The notes beneath the pieces are model-generated. The model saw only the letters and a list, made by a program, of their open reading frames with translations, did no database searches and was not told the DNA's origin. Source: Amarolinea aalborgensis (GTDB lineage Bacteria > Chloroflexota > Anaerolineae > SSC4 > Amarolineaceae). Taken from it: DNA of 64,000 nt. Shown here piece after piece: positions 60,649 through 64,000 of the stretch. Location: NCBI RefSeq assembly GCF_900491745.1, contig NZ_UETR01000010.1:77070-141069 (forward strand), in the 5' to 3' direction. A program made the position numbers and the translations under genes. The stretch's first letter is position 1. Each line of letters begins with the position of its first letter.

Positions 60649-62040
60649 TCAACCCAGCAGGGAATGCTCGTCGAGATCGGCCGCGGCCGGCACATCGAGC
60701 AGATGCAAGATGGTTGGCATCACGGCCCGGATGTCCACTTCCTGCGGCGGCAGGGTGCGCCCGCCGATGTAGAGCATCGCATCGTCGTAGGTGTGCATGC
60801 CGACCATCATCTTGTCCTTGTAGGTGAATGTCTCTTTGGCCAAAGCGCCTTTGGGGTCGTAGCCGTTGGCTGGGGCAAGAATGATGTCGGCGGCGAGGTC
60901 GAGATAAGGCCCGCGGTAGATTTCCTCACGCCGATAAGCCTTGAGCAGCAGCCGCTCGCCGCTCGCCGGGTCAGTCAGGGCCTCGGCGGCGTGAATCAAC
61001 TCCTCACGCAGGCGCTCGTACTCCGCGCCGGGCGCCACACGTCCGTTCATCTCTCGCCCCTTCAGATTGATGAAAATGCGCCCCGGATCGAGGCTGTAGG
61101 CCAGCGATGTGGGCGCCAGCGCCGTCAGGTCCGGGCCTTTGATTTGTTCGGGCGGCTTGCTCAGCTTCAGGTATCCGGCCTGCGCCAACCAGTGATTATA
61201 GAAAACCTCTTGCTTGATCGAACAGAAGCCATGGTCCGACATCAACATCAGGGTGGTATTCTCGTCCAGCCTGGCGCGCACCTGGCCAATGGCCTCGTCA
61301 ATACGGCGGTAGACATCGAAGAACGCCGGCGCCCATACGGGATCGTTCAGTTCCATCGGCTCGAAGTAGAAATGATGCAGACGATCGGTCTCCATGATGA
61401 CCATCATGAAGTAATCCCAGTCTTCATTTTCGAGCAGGTAGAACATCGTGCGCACGCGCTTCTCGAGCGCGTCGAGAATATCAGCCATGCCGGCTTCGCG
61501 ACTCTCGCGCGCCTTCCAGGGGTCGGTGTCCACGCGGTATTCAAGCCGCTGTAGTGTGGGCAAGAGCGACGCGGGATAAACTGTCTTTTCCAGGCTTGGA
61601 CTGAGAAAACAGCCCACCAACACCCCATTCACCGGCTTGGGTGGAAACGTCACCGGTACATTGACGACCACCACGCGCTTGCCCGCGCGACTGAGGTATT
61701 CCCACAGGGTGGGCGACAGCATATTGCGCGCGGTCGGGATGTACGTCTTCAACGTGGCTGGATCGCGATCCACGAAGCCAAAGATGCCGTGTTTGGCCGG
61801 ATTCTGCCCGGTCATGAAGCTGGACCAGGCGACCGAACTGACCCAGGGATAGACTGAGTGCATCGGACGCAGAGAGCCGACGCGGGTGAGCGCGCCGATG
61901 TTGGGCGTGATGCCTTCGCGGATCATCCGCTGCAACAGGGAATAGGGCGTGCCATCAAGTCCGATGAAACAGACGCGTTTGCGGACCGATTTGGCCGCTG
62001 GTTGGCTCTCTTTGCCGCGCAGGCGATTGAGAAAACTCAT
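60649..62040 (-). CDS. alkaline-phosphatase-superfamily phosphodiesterase/nucleotide pyrophosphatase-like protein
   Basis: A 463-residue metalloenzyme. FIGLDGTPYSLLQRMI opens the fold and supplies the first metal Asp. The loop SSVAWSSFMTGQNPAKHGI has Ser where its relatives have the nucleophile Thr. METDRLHHFYF and LMSDHGF hold the other metal ligands. A run of nine G on the coding strand serves as ribosome-binding site for ATG 62040. It lies 61 bp after cysC, behind a hairpin with a short T-run. The substrate (nucleotide, phosphonate or sulfate ester) is not clear. Confidence 0.85.
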   Translation of the reverse strand: MSFLNRLRGKESQPAAKSVRKRVCFIGLDGTPYSLLQRMIREGITPNIGALTRVGSLRPMHSVYPWVSSVAWSSFMTGQNPAKHGIFGFVDRDPATLKTYIPTARNMLSPTLWEYLSRAGKRVVVVNVPVTFPPKPVNGVLVGCFLSPSLEKTVYPASLLPTLQRLEYRVDTDPWKARESREAGMADILDALEKRVRTMFYLLENEDWDYFMMVIMETDRLHHFYFEPMELNDPVWAPAFFDVYRRIDEAIGQVRARLDENTTLMLMSDHGFCSIKQEVFYNHWLAQAGYLKLSKPPEQIKGPDLTALAPTSLAYSLDPGRIFINLKGREMNGRVAPGAEYERLREELIHAAEALTDPASGERLLLKAYRREEIYRGPYLDLAADIILAPANGYDPKGALAKETFTYKDKMMVGMHTYDDAMLYIGGRTLPPQEVDIRAVMPTILHLLDVPAAADLDEHSLLG

Positions 62041-62061
62041 AATAACCCCCCCCCTGGAACG

Positions 62062-62095
62062 CAAAAGCGCCCGAACACTTTGGTTTCCGGGCGCT
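62062..62095 (-). terminator. weak terminator or attenuator after cysC
   Basis: AGCGCCCG (62066-62073) pairs with CGGGCGCT (62088-62095). On the minus strand the stem is followed by TTTTGC, a short U-tract. It may partly limit read-through from cysC into the next gene. Confidence 0.65.
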
Positions 62096-62101
62096 GGTGC
62101 T

Positions 62102-62719
62102 TTAGAGGTATCCCAGCGCCTCGAGGTGCGCAGAGATGGCCTTTTCCTCATCGTCTGAATAGCCATCCGACTCTGGCTCTGGCTCGACCAGGCCATGCCT
62201 TTCCAGGTAGGCCATGATGGCGCCAAAGCTTTCGGCTACGGTTTCAATGCTGCTGTTCACGTGGACTTCCGGGTGCAAGGGCGCTTCGTACGGATCAGAG
62301 ACGCCCGTGAACTCCTTGATTTCGCCGGCCAGAGCTTTTTTGTACAGTCCCTTGACATCGCGCTGCATCAAAGTGTCGAGCGTGGCTTCCACATACACTT
62401 CGACAAACCTGTCGGCGCCGATCAAGGCTCGATTTTCATCACGAATGGCGCGGTAAGGGCTGATCGCGGAGGCAATCGCAATCACATCGTTGCGCGTCAG
62501 CAGGTTGCACACAAAGCCGATGCGCCGAATGTTCGTGTCGCGGTCTTCCTTACTGAATCCCAAACCCTTGCTCAGGTTCGTGCGCACGACGTCGCCGTCC
62601 AGCTTTTCAACCTTGAGGCCGCGCCGCTCCTTGAGTTCATCGTAGACTCGATCGGCGAGGGTTGTCTTGCCTGCGCCCGACAGGCCGGTGAACCACAATG
62701 TGAATCCTTTTTGAGTCAT
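62102..62719 (-). CDS. cysC: adenylyl-sulfate (APS) kinase
   Basis: It phosphorylates APS to PAPS, the donor for sulfation or sulfate reduction. The 205-residue protein has the P-loop GLSGAGKTT (12-20) and KLDGDVVRTNLSKGLGFSKEDRDTNIRR. The APS-binding ISPYRAIRDENR is present near residue 87, so the enzyme should be active. Its ~40-residue acidic C-terminal tail is unusual. Its start overlaps the stop of the upstream phosphatase gene by four bases (ATGA). No cysD/cysN/cysH is nearby, so PAPS may serve sulfation rather than assimilation; that is inference. Confidence 0.95.
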   Translation of the reverse strand: MTQKGFTLWFTGLSGAGKTTLADRVYDELKERRGLKVEKLDGDVVRTNLSKGLGFSKEDRDTNIRRIGFVCNLLTRNDVIAIASAISPYRAIRDENRALIGADRFVEVYVEATLDTLMQRDVKGLYKKALAGEIKEFTGVSDPYEAPLHPEVHVNSSIETVAESFGAIMAYLERHGLVEPEPESDGYSDDEEKAISAHLEALGYL

Positions 62720-64000
62720 TGCTCTTTCCTAAATACATTCATAAATTGGATGGCCGGCGCCGCCATCGTGGGCGGCGCTGGAATGTCGAGCGCAGCCAAG
62801 ATGGTCGGCGCGATCTGCTGCAATTGGAGCGGCTCGATCACGCGCCCGCCCAGGTCATGGCGCGGGTCAAAGGCGATGAAGATGCCGTGCCAATCATGGT
62901 TGGCGTCATCAGGACCAGTGTCGTTTTCAAAGCTGTGCACCTTCCCGCCGCCCACTGAACCGAGCGCGCGCCAGGCAAGATCGCCAAAATACACCATCAA
63001 GTCAGGCGCGATGTTCGTCGTTTGGCGATAGATACGCGCCGGCGCCACGGCTCTGGTGCCCAACAGACGGCCAGCTTGATCGGTCGTAGCTTCCAGCCGC
63101 TGGATCATCTCGTCCACAAACGCGTCATAGCCAGATTGCGGGATGACACCTTGTGGCTCCCGACCCGCCACATTGAAATGAACGCGCGCATAGTAGCCGC
63201 CGCTTCCCCAAGCCTTCGTACGACTCCAGTCTACTTCGCACTTTTCCAGCGGAACCTGGGCCGACGGATACTCTTTGAGCACCAGCAAACCTTGTTCGAT
63301 GAGCCATTCGTTGATACAAAAAGCGCCCATCATCGGCCTGGCGCCATGATCGGAAACAATCATCACGAGCGTATCGTCGTCCACCTGCGCCAACGTTTCA
63401 CCGATGAGGTGATCCACGTGGCGGTAGTAGTCCTTGATGGCGTTCTCGAACGGATTACCCGGCATGTAACGGCGATGACGAGGGTCCATGAAAGCCCAAA
63501 AGCCATGATGGATGCGATCGGTTCCCATTTCCACCATCATGCAGAAGTCCCATGACTTTTGCAGGAGGTGATTGAGCACCTTGAAGCGCTTGTTCGTCAT
63601 GCGATAGAGATCGGCCAACAACTGCACCTTGTTGTCGGTGCGGAAGTTGTGAACATCCACCTCATACGCCGCGCCGTCGAGCGCCTGGCTGATTTCGTCT
63701 TTCAGCTCCGGCGGCCAGGTGAACTTCTCCGCGCCTGGCGGGGTCAGAAAACAACTGACCAGCCAGCCATGCATTGGCTTCACCGGATAGGTCTGCGGGA
63801 CCCCGATCACCACGGAGCGCTTGCCGTGCCTGCCAATCACATCCCAGACCCGATCAACCTTGACCGATGCGCCGCTGGCAATCGTCATGCCTTCATAGGA
63901 ATAGTCACGACGATTGCGAAAGCCGTAAAAGCCCAGCTGTCCGGGGTCCTGACCGCTGAGCATCGAGGCCCAGGCCGGCACGGTGATCGGCGGGTCGGAA
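62716..64000 (-). CDS. alkaline-phosphatase-superfamily protein (partial at the right edge)
   Basis: Only the C-terminal ~428 residues lie in the window; the frame runs off the edge. The first visible residues SDPPITVPAWASMLSGQDP contain the nucleophile Thr, where the paralog at 60649 has Ser. VEMGTDRIHHGFW and IVSDHGARPMMG are the metal-binding motifs. It overlaps cysC by four bases, so phosphatase and APS kinase are translationally coupled. It may be a sulfatase, phosphodiesterase or nucleotide pyrophosphatase. Confidence 0.85.
   Translation of the reverse strand, partial: SDPPITVPAWASMLSGQDPGQLGFYGFRNRRDYSYEGMTIASGASVKVDRVWDVIGRHGKRSVVIGVPQTYPVKPMHGWLVSCFLTPPGAEKFTWPPELKDEISQALDGAAYEVDVHNFRTDNKVQLLADLYRMTNKRFKVLNHLLQKSWDFCMMVEMGTDRIHHGFWAFMDPRHRRYMPGNPFENAIKDYYRHVDHLIGETLAQVDDDTLVMIVSDHGARPMMGAFCINEWLIEQGLLVLKEYPSAQVPLEKCEVDWSRTKAWGSGGYYARVHFNVAGREPQGVIPQSGYDAFVDEMIQRLEATTDQAGRLLGTRAVAPARIYRQTTNIAPDLMVYFGDLAWRALGSVGGGKVHSFENDTGPDDANHDWHGIFIAFDPRHDLGGRVIEPLQLQQIAPTILAALDIPAPPTMAAPAIQFMNVFRKEQ

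Overview
The window is GC-rich, gene-dense bacterial DNA. Gene content points to Chloroflexota, probably an Anaerolineae- or Caldilineae-like lineage: a tandem-domain phosphofructokinase, bacterial Elp3, a menaquinone methyltransferase, an F420-type luciferase-like oxidoreductase, very long zinc-ribbon/cyclase/ATPase/TPR proteins, Thr/Pro-rich lipoproteins, and secreted beta-helix proteins ending in a short (L/F)P(L/M)V tail. The lineage is inferred from gene content, since no rRNA or tRNA gene is visible.

Bases 1-31972 are mostly housekeeping. In order: a conserved unknown gene with priA; a methionine/aspartate-family group on the minus strand (metY, metX, metW, then lysC) behind a complete SAM-I riboswitch with its own terminator and promoter; menG-ubiX and a flavin-type oxidase on the plus strand; a lipoprotein and a methyltransferase; a double phosphofructokinase, histidine phosphatase and GlpX-type fructose bisphosphatase (glycolysis/gluconeogenesis); a SulP-STAS-rhodanese fusion; an ABC exporter; a zinc/TPR membrane protein; NAD kinase; a four-gene minus-strand run with a membrane glycosyltransferase-like protein; and a PA14/lamin-tail lipoprotein.

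Bases 32000-50750 are accessory. Two paralogous ~1250-residue signalling proteins (zinc ribbon, class III cyclase, STAND-type ATPase, TPR) are followed by a repeat-rich island with HicBA, VapBC and a decayed AbiEii-type module. Between these modules sits a minus-strand locus resembling a minimal type VII (ESX-like) system: two small WXG100-like proteins, a coiled-coil protein with a C-terminal ParB-fold domain, an unknown protein and an FtsK/EccC-type ATPase. Zinc-ribbon/TPR genes and broken duplicates of the system lie downstream. Two of the toxin-antitoxin units share a nearly identical 43-bp promoter cassette, and short palindromes recur at the edges. This is the best candidate for an undescribed system.

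Bases 50750-64000 hold an NnrS-like membrane protein, Elp3 divergent from a Trm9-like methyltransferase (a possible wobble-uridine modification pair), two large secreted beta-helix paralogs, and an APS kinase gene between two alkaline-phosphatase-superfamily genes. The last of these runs off the window.

Three genes (menG, nadK, the NnrS-like gene) have a -10 element only 6-7 bp before the start codon and no visible ribosome-binding site, suggesting leaderless mRNAs.
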